Assembly: GCA_014192425.1 (NCBI GenBank)
Contig: BJHK01000002.1
Coordinates: 174,147 to 238,146, forward strand
Reading direction: 5' to 3'
Source: Planctomycetia bacterium
Lineage (GTDB): Bacteria > Planctomycetota > Planctomycetia > Pirellulales > UBA1268
DNA length: 64,000 nt
Shown here: positions 41,847 to 50,186 of the stretch, piece after piece
Position numbering within the stretch: position 1 is the first letter of the stretch
How the letters are laid out: each line of letters opens with the position of its first letter
Position numbers and translations under genes: made by a program
Notes under the pieces: model-generated
Seen by the model: only the letters and a program-made list of their open reading frames with translations
What the model was told of the DNA's origin: nothing
The model's database searches: none

Positions 41847-42419
41847 TCAGACCGGGGCCACGGGCAGGGCCCGTGGGAACGGGGGCACACGCCGCAACGG
41901 CGGCTCGCGGCCTTCCTCCAGCGACCATGCCTCCCGCTCCTCGTCGCTGGCGTAGTAGGTGAGCCAGGCCGACACGTCGCCGACCGGCGTCGCGCTGCAG
42001 TCCCAGTGGAAGTAGTTGTCAGGCAGATCGACGTGCTTGACGGTCGCCGGCAGGATGTCGCGCCGGATGAGCGTGTACAGCTCCCGGTCGGAGAGATGAT
42101 CGGTAAAGTCGAGCACGACCCGCTTGGAGTACAGCCGCTCGATCGTCTCCCAGAGCCGCTCACGGACCTGCTCGTCGTCGAGCGTGCAGGCGGGCTGCAG
42201 GGCGAGCACCGGCTCGAACCAGCGGGCGATCGGCGTCAGCGGCGCCTGTTCCCAGGCGAGCATCGATTCCAGGAACCGGTTCTCGGCGGCCGTCGGCAGG
42301 CTGCGTAAGTCGATCTCCCAGATCGACTCATCGAGGTACGGCTCGATCGCGTTCCGCAACTCCCCATTGCGGATCAGGCAGTCCACTTCTTCCGGATCGG
42401 GATGACGAACGCTGCGCAT
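41847..42419 (-). CDS. Conserved-looking protein of unknown function
   Basis: 190 residues from the Met at 42419 (MRSVRHPDPEEVDCLIRNGE); the frame stays open upstream but loses protein character. Notable text: LRNAIEPYLDESIWEIDLRS, FLESMLAWEQAPLTPIARWF, the charged LLWETIERLYSKRV-like region, and VKHVDLPDNYFHWDCSATPV. It has no signal peptide, membrane segment or motif I know. The acidic, Trp-rich composition suggests a soluble cytoplasmic protein. It lies after rpiB on the same strand, with 227 bp between, so co-transcription is possible. Start assignment is weak because only a poor GAG-type ribosome site precedes it. Confidence 0.6.
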   Translation of the reverse strand: MRSVRHPDPEEVDCLIRNGELRNAIEPYLDESIWEIDLRSLPTAAENRFLESMLAWEQAPLTPIARWFEPVLALQPACTLDDEQVRERLWETIERLYSKRVVLDFTDHLSDRELYTLIRRDILPATVKHVDLPDNYFHWDCSATPVGDVSAWLTYYASDEEREAWSLEEGREPPLRRVPPFPRALPVAPV

Positions 42420-42646
42420 GCCGGGCTCGCTCTCGCGACTGGCGGGCCTTCCATCGGCCCACGCCGACGGTGCCGGACCGCCGGCTTCCACGAGCGACGA
42501 TACCAAGGGCAGGAGGCCGTTCAACGGACCGGCAGCCCTGGCAGGCCTGTTTTTCCGGGCCCGAGCCCGCACGACCGCTACGACTCGACGACTCTCCGCG
42601 GTCCGCCACGGCTGCCCGACTTTCCGCGGCCGCCGGACCGCCCCGG

Positions 42647-43093
42647 TCAGCCACATTCCGGCTCGAGGGCGGTGATCTTGCCGACCCGCCGGGCGTGCCG
42701 CCCCCCCTCGAACGGCGTCGTCAGCCAGGTGCGGATGATCTTTTCCTGCACCTCGGGCCCGATCATTTCCGCCGACAGGCAGAGGACGTTGAGGTCGTTG
42801 TGCCGGCGGCTCATTTCGGCGGTCACCTCGTCGTGGCAGGTCGCAGCCCGGACACCGGCGAGTTTGTTGGCGGCGATCGCCATGCCCACGCCGGTGCAGC
42901 AGAGGAGGATGCCGCGATCGACGGCACCCGAGCTCACCTGCCGGGCGACGTCGGCGGCGATGTCGGGGTAGTCGACGGGTTCCTCACCCTGTGAGCCGCA
43001 GTCGATCACCTCGTTGTCCAGGCGCTCGAGCAGGCCGATGAGACGCTTCCGCGCCGACACGCCACGATGGTCGCTGCCGATGGCAATCCGCAT
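42647..43093 (-). CDS. rpiB: Ribose-5-phosphate isomerase B (RpiB/LacA/LacB family)
   Basis: 148 residues, normal length. MRIAIGSDHRGVSARKRLIG carries the phosphate-binding Asp8-His9, VDRGILLCCTGVGMAIAANK the catalytic Cys and anion hole, and AATCHDEVTAEMSRRHNDLN the second His/Asn pair; ALEPECG-like end. It interconverts ribulose-5-phosphate and ribose-5-phosphate. It lies 58 bp after the YrdC-like/phosphatase fusion on the same strand. That order parallels the Bacillus ywlC-ywlE-ywlF (sua5, arginine phosphatase, rpiB) arrangement, which supports the reading of the neighbour. Confidence 0.95.
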   Translation of the reverse strand: MRIAIGSDHRGVSARKRLIGLLERLDNEVIDCGSQGEEPVDYPDIAADVARQVSSGAVDRGILLCCTGVGMAIAANKLAGVRAATCHDEVTAEMSRRHNDLNVLCLSAEMIGPEVQEKIIRTWLTTPFEGGRHARRVGKITALEPECG

Positions 43094-43151
43094 GAAATTC
43101 CGCCAGTCCTTCCAGGGAGGGAACGAGGATTGATGGCCGGGCGGACGAGTC

Positions 43152-44291
43152 TCAACGGCCGTCCCGGCCGGGCACCAGTGTATCGATTCTGGCGGCCACG
43201 TGCCCGCGAATCTGCCGGGCGCAGTCGAGGTAGGTTTCCAGCGTCCCGCCGATCGGGTCGAGAACGTCGCGCCGGTCCGGGTCGAGCACAGCCACGCGGC
43301 CGCCGGCTTCCGGGAACTGCGCCAGCACTGCAGCCCGGTGGGAGGCCGTCATCGTCAGGATCACGTCGGCCTGCTGGACGAGCGACTCGGTCAGCGGCTG
43401 GCTCTCGTGGCCGGAGAGGTCGCCCCCCATGCCGGCCATGGCCTCGACCGCGTGGCCGCTGGCACGGCCGCCGGCCCAGGCCGCCACCCCGGCGCTGGCG
43501 ACCACGATCCCGTGACGCTCGACCTCGTCGGGCCGGCAGCCGAGCCGCTCAGCGACGAGGAGGCGAAACAGCGTCTCGGCCATCGGGCTGCGGCAGGTGT
43601 TGCCGGTGCAGACGAAGAGCACCATCAGGCTCGACAGCCGGCGCAGCGTCTCCTCTCCGACCACGCCGGGCCGCACGACACGGAACGAGTCACCGGCGAA
43701 CTCGATCGTGGAGACGGCCTGGGCGTAGCGGGCCGGGCCGTCGTCGATGACCATGGCAAGGCCGTCCCCCGCGCGGCTGAGGACATCGGCCGCGGTCACG
43801 GCGGGGGGCTGGTCGGGGAGGCCCGGCTCCGCGAGGACCACGGGCCCGGCCAGCATCCGCAGGCAGTCGGCGAGCACGGAATGCCCGGGGATCCGCAGCC
43901 GCAGGCGGCCCGCGCAGACGATCGCTCGACGCGACTCCGCCGGCAGCCGATGGACGAGGCTCTCGGGGTGGTCGTCGGGAACGATCATCGCCACGGGACC
44001 GGGCCAGCAGCGGCGCGAGAGCCGCCGGGCGACAGGCGTCATCCGCGGCGCCCAATCGAGCGCCTCGGCGGCGCTGCGCAGGACGAGCGACAGGGGCGGC
44101 TCGCCGTCGCGCTCGACCGCCGCCGCGCGCAGGCGGACGGTGGCGGCGGCCTCGCGGGCGCTGGCGGCGATGACGTAGTCGGTCTCGGTCGGAAACGCCA
44201 CCAGCCGCCCTTCGGCGAGCGCCTGCACGGCGCGGTGCACGACGTCGCGCGGATCGTCGGTCCGGCGCAGGTCGATCACCAGTGGAGCCAT
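43152..44291 (-). CDS. Fusion: YrdC/Sua5-like domain + low-molecular-weight (YwlE-type) phosphatase
   Basis: 379 residues. Residues 1-215 have the YrdC/Sua5/TsaC fold signature: LAEGRLVAFPTETDYVIAAS (usually PTET.YGLG), EPPLSLVLRSAAEALDWAPR, RRLSRRCWPGPVAMIVPDDH and RLRLRIPGHSVLADCLRMLA. But the usual K-x-R before the Pro-rich turn reads VERDGEPP, and the S-x-N near the end of the fold is replaced by LAEPGLPDQ. Residues 223-379 are a complete LMW phosphatase: C228-T-G-N-T232-C-R234-S loop in MVLFVCTGNTCRSPMAET, and general acid D345 in VLDPIGG. Thr at 232 is the residue that favours phospho-arginine in Bacillus YwlE; tyrosine enzymes usually have Ile. The upstream domain may be regulatory instead of making threonylcarbamoyl-AMP. 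rpiB follows. Confidence 0.88.
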   Translation of the reverse strand: MAPLVIDLRRTDDPRDVVHRAVQALAEGRLVAFPTETDYVIAASAREAAATVRLRAAAVERDGEPPLSLVLRSAAEALDWAPRMTPVARRLSRRCWPGPVAMIVPDDHPESLVHRLPAESRRAIVCAGRLRLRIPGHSVLADCLRMLAGPVVLAEPGLPDQPPAVTAADVLSRAGDGLAMVIDDGPARYAQAVSTIEFAGDSFRVVRPGVVGEETLRRLSSLMVLFVCTGNTCRSPMAETLFRLLVAERLGCRPDEVERHGIVVASAGVAAWAGGRASGHAVEAMAGMGGDLSGHESQPLTESLVQQADVILTMTASHRAAVLAQFPEAGGRVAVLDPDRRDVLDPIGGTLETYLDCARQIRGHVAARIDTLVPGRDGR

Positions 44292-44547
44292 GCGATGAGC
44301 CGGCGGGCTGCGGCCGGAAAGCGGGGGAACACGGCCGGACGACGCGACGGAACCGGGGGGAAACGTTCAAAAGTAACGCCGTTCGCGGGGCCTAGTCAAG
44401 AATCGCCGACTGGGAAAGACGCCGCGACGGCCCGCCCGGCCGCGCCGGGGCGGCTTTCCTGCAGGGACACTTTTCGCCTTGTGACGGCGGCGGGGCTCCG
44501 CTATTTCTCCGCGGCTTCCGTGCCGCCCGTCGGACGCCGGTCCCCGC

Positions 44548-47500
44548 ATGACATTCACGCCCGCCCGCCGCCGCCACCGCCTCCCGATGCTGCGGGCCCT
44601 GCTCGCAGTCGGCGCCGTCACCTGCATGGCCGGCGCCGCCCTCGCGCAGCCGGCCACGCCCCCCGTGGTCGCGGCACTGCCGCCGGTGACCGCGGCCGGC
44701 GACGCCGCCCCGGCCGCCACGCGGCCGCAGCCCGCCCTGCCCGGAGCCTCCGCCCCGGCGGCCGTCGATCCCGCGGACCGGATCGTCGAGGTGCGGATCG
44801 AGGGAAATCACGCCACCGAGACGGCCAAGTTGCCGCAACTCGTCACCCGGGCCGGCCAGATCTTCGACCCGCAGGCGATCGAACAGGACGTCCGCTCGCT
44901 CCACCGGAGCCGCAAGTTCGTCGATGTGAAGCCGAAGTACGTCCGCATCCGCGAGGGCGTGGTGGTCATCTTCCAGGTCGTCGAGCGGCCGATGCTCCGC
45001 CACGTGAAGTACGTCGGCAACCGGCAGATCTCGACCCGGGTGCTGCGCAAGAAGGCGGAGATCGACGTCGGCGACGCGATGGACCCGTACATCGTCGAAG
45101 AGGCGCGGCGCCGCATCGAGTCGCACTACCACGAGAAGGGCTACGATGCCGCCCGCGTGACGACGGTCGAGGGAAGCAAGCCCGGCGACACGGGGGCCGT
45201 GTTCCTCGTCGACGAGGGGCGCAACCGCAAGGTCGCCTGGACGGGCTTCGTCGGCAACACGATCGCCAGCGACGCCCGCCTCCTGACCCAGATCAAGTCG
45301 AAGCCGGGCATCCTCTGGATGATCGGCGGCGACGTCGACCGCTCGGTCGTTGACGAGGACGTCGACCGGCTCACCGCCTACTACCGCAGCCTCGGCTTCT
45401 TCCAGGCCCGGGTCGGCCGTGAGATCGACGTCCTCCACGAAGGGAACAAGGACTGGGTCCACCTCACCTACGTCATCCACGAGGGGCCGCGATACACGGT
45501 CCGCAACGTGTCGTTCATCGGCAACGCCAAGTTCAAGACGGAGTTCCTCGAGCGCGATCTGGCGATGCGCAGCGGCCAGCACTTCAACCAGTCGAAGATG
45601 GAAGCCGACCTGAACAAAATCCGCGACGTCTACGGCGGCCGCGGATTCGTCTTCGCCGACGTCAAGGCCGACCCGCGGTTCCTCGAGCAGCCCGGGCAGC
45701 TCGACCTCGTCTACAACGTCGAGGAGGGACAGCGGTACAGGGTCGGCCAGATCAACGTGCGGATCCGCGGCGGCACCACCGACCCGCACACCCGGCACAG
45801 CGTCGTGATGAACCGGCTCTCGCTCCGCCCCGGCGACATCCTCGACATCCGCAAGCTGCGCGACGACGAGCGCCGGCTGAAGTCGAGCGGCCTGTTCCTC
45901 GCCGACGCGGCCAAGGGGGCGGGGCCGAAGATCGTGTTCACGAAGCCACAAGGCGACGGCGCACAGATGGCCCGCGATCCCGACCGGCCCGGCTTCCGCG
46001 GCCAGAGCCCCGACAGCGCGGACGACAGCGTGCTCAATATCGAGGTCGACGGCGACTGGCAGGACACGCCGGCGCGGACCGAGAGCATCGCGGCGCCGGC
46101 GGTGTGGCGCGGCCAGAGCCCGCTGCCGCAGTCCCCTCCCCAGCAGCCATACGCCCAGCCGGCCGTGCCGATGCAGCAGGCGTTTCAGCAGCCGGGGTTC
46201 GTTCCGCAGGGCTTCGTGCAGCAGCCGCTGCCCCAGCCGGGCATGCCGCCGCAGCCGCAGCCGGGCTGGGCCCCGGCACAGGCCTGGGGAGGTGCTGCCG
46301 CGGCCGTACCCGGTGGTCAGCCCTTGCCCCCGGTCTACACGGTCCAGCAGCCGGTCGCCCCCGCGTTCCCCGGCCAGCCGGCTGCGCCGGCGGGCTTCGC
46401 CGGCCAGCAGCCGCTGCCTGTCCAGCCGGTCGCGCAGTTCGATCCCAACCAGCCGCCCGGATTCCAGCCCCCCGCGCTCCCCGATTTCGGCGGCAGCCCG
46501 TTGCCCGTGTTTCCGGACGGCGACCGCTACGTGGTTCTCGACGTGGATGCGGAGGAGACGCAGACCGGGCGACTGATGATCGGGGCCGGCGTCAACTCCA
46601 ACGCCGGCCTCGTCGGCAACATCGTGATCGACGAGCAGAACTTCGACATCCTGCGCCTGCCGCGGAGCTGGGACGACGTCAAGAACGGCGTCGCCTTCCG
46701 CGGCGCCGGGCAGCGGTTCCGCCTGGAGGCCTCGCCGGGCACCCAGTTGCAGCGGTACATGGCGACGTTCCAGGAGCCGTACCTCTTCGACACCCGGATC
46801 GGGCTGTCGCTGTCAGCCTCCTACTACACCCGGGCGTTCTTCGACTGGGCGGAGTCGCGGACCGGCGGCCGCGTCGGCCTCGGCTACCAGTTCGCCTTCG
46901 CCCCCGACCTGTCCGTGAACGCCGCCTTCCGCGGCGAGAGCATCGACGTGTTCAATCCTCGCGTGCCGGGCGTGCCCGAGATCCAGCAGATGCTCGGCAC
47001 CAACGGGCTCTACGGCTTCAGCGCGGGCCTGATCCACGACACCCGCGACAGCCCGTTCATGCCGACGCAGGGGCACCTGGCGACGTTCGAGTTCGAGCAG
47101 GTGCTCGGCACCTTCGTCTACCCGCGCGGGATCCTCGAGGGGCGGCAGTACTTCCTCCTCAATGAGCGGCCCGACGGGTCGGGGCGGCACGTCCTCTCCG
47201 TCGGCTCGGTGCTCGGCATGTCGGGGCCCGACACGCCCGCGTACGACAACTTCTTCGCCGGCGGCTACAACACCCTGCGCGGCTTCACGTTCCGCGGGGC
47301 GAGCCCGCGGCAGGCAGGTTCCAACGGCCAGCTGGCCGTCGTGGGCGGCCCGTTCCAGTGGCTCAACACGATCGAGTACATGTTTCCGATCACCGCCGAC
47401 GACACGCTCCGCGGCGTCGTGTTCACCGACTTCGGCACCGTGGAGTCGAACGTCTCCATCAACGACATGCGCGTCGCCCCCGGCGTCGGCATGCGGATCA

Positions 47501-47613
47501 CGCTCCCGGCGATGGGGCCGGCCCCGATCGCGCTCGACTTCGCATTCCCCGTGGCCTACGCACCTTACGACAGCAAGCAGATCTTCAGCTTCTTCGTCGG
47601 CTTCGCCCGCTGA
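44548..47613 (+). CDS. bamA: BamA/Omp85-type outer-membrane assembly protein
   Basis: 1,021 residues. Signal peptide (LRALLAVGAVTCMAGAALAQ). Residues about 70-460 hold at least four POTRA domains: DRIVEVRIEGNHATETAKLP, LRHVKYVGNRQISTRVLRKK, KVAWTGFVGNTIASDARLLT, YTVRNVSFIGNAKFKTEFLE and YRVGQINVRIRGGTTDPHTR. Residues about 490-650 form a Gln/Pro/Gly-rich linker with no counterpart in proteobacterial BamA. Residues 650-1021 are the beta-barrel with the bacterial surface antigen signature, including IGLSLSASYYTRAFFDW, GLIHDTRDSPFMPTQGHLAT, GYNTLRGFTFRGASPR (the conserved RGF) and a terminal strand ending FSFFVGFAR. The aromatic last residue pattern is relaxed. It inserts barrel proteins into the outer membrane. 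A GT9 gene follows 49 bp later. Confidence 0.92.
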   Translation: MTFTPARRRHRLPMLRALLAVGAVTCMAGAALAQPATPPVVAALPPVTAAGDAAPAATRPQPALPGASAPAAVDPADRIVEVRIEGNHATETAKLPQLVTRAGQIFDPQAIEQDVRSLHRSRKFVDVKPKYVRIREGVVVIFQVVERPMLRHVKYVGNRQISTRVLRKKAEIDVGDAMDPYIVEEARRRIESHYHEKGYDAARVTTVEGSKPGDTGAVFLVDEGRNRKVAWTGFVGNTIASDARLLTQIKSKPGILWMIGGDVDRSVVDEDVDRLTAYYRSLGFFQARVGREIDVLHEGNKDWVHLTYVIHEGPRYTVRNVSFIGNAKFKTEFLERDLAMRSGQHFNQSKMEADLNKIRDVYGGRGFVFADVKADPRFLEQPGQLDLVYNVEEGQRYRVGQINVRIRGGTTDPHTRHSVVMNRLSLRPGDILDIRKLRDDERRLKSSGLFLADAAKGAGPKIVFTKPQGDGAQMARDPDRPGFRGQSPDSADDSVLNIEVDGDWQDTPARTESIAAPAVWRGQSPLPQSPPQQPYAQPAVPMQQAFQQPGFVPQGFVQQPLPQPGMPPQPQPGWAPAQAWGGAAAAVPGGQPLPPVYTVQQPVAPAFPGQPAAPAGFAGQQPLPVQPVAQFDPNQPPGFQPPALPDFGGSPLPVFPDGDRYVVLDVDAEETQTGRLMIGAGVNSNAGLVGNIVIDEQNFDILRLPRSWDDVKNGVAFRGAGQRFRLEASPGTQLQRYMATFQEPYLFDTRIGLSLSASYYTRAFFDWAESRTGGRVGLGYQFAFAPDLSVNAAFRGESIDVFNPRVPGVPEIQQMLGTNGLYGFSAGLIHDTRDSPFMPTQGHLATFEFEQVLGTFVYPRGILEGRQYFLLNERPDGSGRHVLSVGSVLGMSGPDTPAYDNFFAGGYNTLRGFTFRGASPRQAGSNGQLAVVGGPFQWLNTIEYMFPITADDTLRGVVFTDFGTVESNVSINDMRVAPGVGMRITLPAMGPAPIALDFAFPVAYAPYDSKQIFSFFVGFAR

Positions 47614-47662
47614 CGCGAAAACCAGCGCAGCCCGCAAGCGTGGTCCGGTCTATGCTCCCGCC

Positions 47663-48862
47663 ATGAGCGACGACGGCAGCAGTGGGCGGCACGCGGGGCG
47701 GGAGCGGATCGTCGTGATCTGCACCCGGTACCTCGGCGACACGCTGCTGGCGATCCCCTTCCTGCGGAACCTCCGCGCCGCACATCCCGAGGCCGTGATC
47801 GAGGCCATCGCCGGCGGCGCCGCCCTGCAGGCCCTGGCGAACTGCCCGCACATCGACGCCTTACTGTCGTGGCCGGACGCGGCCGGCATCGGCCGCCGGG
47901 CGGCATGGCTGCGTTCGCGCGGCTACACGCGGTGCTACCTGCTCAAGCGGTCGCTCTCCGCGGCGCTCGTCGGCTTCCTGGCCGGGATTCCGCGGCGCAT
48001 CGGGTTCGCCACGGAGTGCGCCGGCCTGTTTCTTTCCACGGCGGTCGCCGTGCCCCCCGGTCGCCACCAGGCGGAACGCTACCTCGACCTGCTGCGGGCG
48101 GAGCAGCGGCCGATCGACGACGGCCACAACGAGAACTGGGTCGACGCGGAGAGCGAACGGGCGGTCGCGCCCCTCGTCGCCGCGCTGCCCGCCGGCCGGC
48201 CGCGGGTGCTGCTGGCGATCCGCGGCACCGACGCGGGACGGTTCTGGGCGGACGCGGCCTGGGCCCGGCTCACGACCTGGCTCGTGGCCGAACGGGGCTG
48301 CGAGATCGTGCTCTGCGGCGCACCCCACGACGCGCCGGCCCATGAATCCCTGCGGTCGGCCCTGCCGGCCGAGGTGGCGACGCACGTCCACGATTTCTCC
48401 CTCGCGCTGTCGCTGCGTCAGGCCGCGGCGCTCGTGGCCCGCATCGACCTGTGCATCGGCATCGACACGGGTCTCGTCCATCTCGCGGCGTCGTTCCACG
48501 TTCCCGTGGTCGTGCTCGTCGGCCCCACCGACCCCAACCAGTGGGCGCCGTGGGGCACGCGGCACGAGGTGCTGCGGTCGGAGCGGCTGGCCCGCACGCC
48601 GCTCGCCCGGCTGCGGTCCTTGCTCCGCGGAAGCCGCCGCGACTCCCTGCGCTGGCCGCTCGGCCGGGGAAGGATGGACGAGATCGACGTCGCCGGGGTG
48701 ATGCCCCGCGTCGCCATGCTCCTGCCGGCGGTGGAACCAGCCGGTGCGGGAATCCGCACGCTCGATCTGCGCTCCGGCCGGTTTCGCTACGAGGTGACGG
48801 CGGCCGTGACCGCGGACGCCGCGGTGCTGCCGGCGACGAAGCCGCTCGCCCAGGCCCACTGA
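47663..48862 (+). CDS. Glycosyltransferase family 9 (heptosyltransferase-like)
   Basis: 399 residues. RIVVICTRYLGDTLLAIPFL is the GT9 opening (R..(A/Y)(L/I)GD.(V/L)...P), followed by LRNLRAAHPEAVIEAIAGGA, and the C-terminal domain shows LSLRQAAALVARIDLCIGID, TGLVHLAASFHVPVVVLVGP and TDPNQWAPWG. The D-(S/T)-G-x-x-H-x-A motif in IDTGLVHLAAS marks the ADP-sugar site. It transfers a heptose or related sugar in lipopolysaccharide core or other envelope glycan synthesis, on the cytoplasmic face. It lies after bamA on the same strand. Its 3' end overlaps the convergent flavoprotein gene by 76 bp, so the last 25 residues are antisense to a coding region. Confidence 0.88.
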   Translation: MSDDGSSGRHAGRERIVVICTRYLGDTLLAIPFLRNLRAAHPEAVIEAIAGGAALQALANCPHIDALLSWPDAAGIGRRAAWLRSRGYTRCYLLKRSLSAALVGFLAGIPRRIGFATECAGLFLSTAVAVPPGRHQAERYLDLLRAEQRPIDDGHNENWVDAESERAVAPLVAALPAGRPRVLLAIRGTDAGRFWADAAWARLTTWLVAERGCEIVLCGAPHDAPAHESLRSALPAEVATHVHDFSLALSLRQAAALVARIDLCIGIDTGLVHLAASFHVPVVVLVGPTDPNQWAPWGTRHEVLRSERLARTPLARLRSLLRGSRRDSLRWPLGRGRMDEIDVAGVMPRVAMLLPAVEPAGAGIRTLDLRSGRFRYEVTAAVTADAAVLPATKPLAQAH

Positions 48863-50082
48863 AAGTTGAAGCCGCCGATGCGGCCGTCGACGTCGAGCAC
48901 CTCGCCGGCGAAGTGCAGCCCCGGGCAGATCCGGCTCTCCATCGTCTCCAGCCGGACCTCGGCGAGGGGCACGCCGCCGGCGGTCGCCTCGGCGACGGCG
49001 AAGCCACGATCGCCACTGACGGGCAGCGGCGTCGCCACGACGAGCGCGGCCAGCCGGCGCCGGGCCTCGCGCGGCAGGTCGCCCGACGGGCTCGCCCCCG
49101 CGGCGGCGCACAGCGCCTTCGCCAGCCGATCGGGGAGCCGCTCGCGGAGCACCGTGAGCGGGCCGCGGGCCTGGCCGGCGATCAGCAGCCCGTCCGCCGC
49201 CGCCTCGTCGAGTTCCGGCAGCCAGTTGATCGAGAGCGCGACGCCGGGATCGGCGTGCCGGGCGACGAGCCAGTGCCGGCTGATGTCGAGAACGGCCGGA
49301 CCGGAGAGCCCCTGGTGGGTGCAGAGCGTGCTGCCGCGGACGGCGAGCAGCCGCCGGCCCGTGGCGGTGCGCAGCGCGACCTCGGCGTCGAGCGTCAGGC
49401 CGGAGAGCGTCGTGATCCAGTGGCCGGCCGGGAGGAGCAGCGGCACAAGCGCGGGCACGATCGGCGCCGTGAGCGCGTGGCCGAGGCCAGTGGCCAGTGC
49501 GAAGCCGCCGCCGTCGGAGCCCGACTTGGGGAGCGACTTGCCCCCGGTGGCGAGGATCACGCGGTCGGCACGGATCGGGCCGGCGTCGCTCGTGGCCACG
49601 AACCCGTCGGCCTCGCGCACGAGGCCGGTGACCCGGGCGGGATGGAGGATCTCCGCGCCGGCGGACCGGGCCTCGGCGACGAGCGCGTCGAGGACCGTGC
49701 GGGCCGAATCGGTGACGGGGAAGAGCTTGCCGGTCTCCTCGCGCTTCAGCGTCACGCCGGCCGCGGCGAAGAATGCCACCGTCTCCGCGACGTCGAACCG
49801 GCGCAGCACCTTGCGGATGGCCGGGGGCGTGGAGCCGGCGTAGTCGTCCGCGGAGACGCAGTCGTGCGTCACGTTGCAGCGGCCTCCCCCGGCGACGAGG
49901 ATCTTGGCCCCCAGCCGGCGGGCGCCGTCCACGGCGAGGAGGGAGAGCGGCCGGCCCGCCTGCCGGGCGGCACGGCCGGCCCAGGTCGCCGCGAACAGGC
50001 CGGCGGCGCCCGCACCGACGACGAGCAGGTCGACCCGCCGGTGCGGTAAAACCGATTGTGCGGGGGATGCGGGCTCGGGCAT
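48787..50082 (-). CDS. BaiN/HI0933-family NAD(P)/FAD-dependent oxidoreductase
   Basis: 431 residues from the Met at 50082. FAD-binding VDLLVVGAGAAGLFAATWAG and the family hallmark ARRLGAKILVAGGGRCNVTH open the protein. DSARTVLDALVAEARSAGAE, then VILATGGKSLPKSGSDGGGF and ALATGLGHALTAPIVPALVP follow. The C-terminus has FAVAEATAGGVPLAEVRLET, GLHFAGEVLDVDGRIGGFNF and QWAWASGFVAG. These are the defining blocks of HI0933/YhiN/BaiN flavoproteins. Substrate is unknown in most bacteria. The start is chosen at MPEPASPAQS; earlier in-frame codons encode Arg-rich text. It is convergent with and overlaps the GT9 gene. Confidence 0.9.
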   Translation of the reverse strand: MPEPASPAQSVLPHRRVDLLVVGAGAAGLFAATWAGRAARQAGRPLSLLAVDGARRLGAKILVAGGGRCNVTHDCVSADDYAGSTPPAIRKVLRRFDVAETVAFFAAAGVTLKREETGKLFPVTDSARTVLDALVAEARSAGAEILHPARVTGLVREADGFVATSDAGPIRADRVILATGGKSLPKSGSDGGGFALATGLGHALTAPIVPALVPLLLPAGHWITTLSGLTLDAEVALRTATGRRLLAVRGSTLCTHQGLSGPAVLDISRHWLVARHADPGVALSINWLPELDEAAADGLLIAGQARGPLTVLRERLPDRLAKALCAAAGASPSGDLPREARRRLAALVVATPLPVSGDRGFAVAEATAGGVPLAEVRLETMESRICPGLHFAGEVLDVDGRIGGFNFQWAWASGFVAGSTAASAVTAAVTS

Positions 50083-50186
50083 GGTCGTGGCGAAGCGGCG
50101 GCGGATCACACGGGCCGCCAAACGCTGGACTGGCCTCCGGCGGCCTTCCACAATACTTCCCATCCGGCCCCCGCGACGAGGAACCG

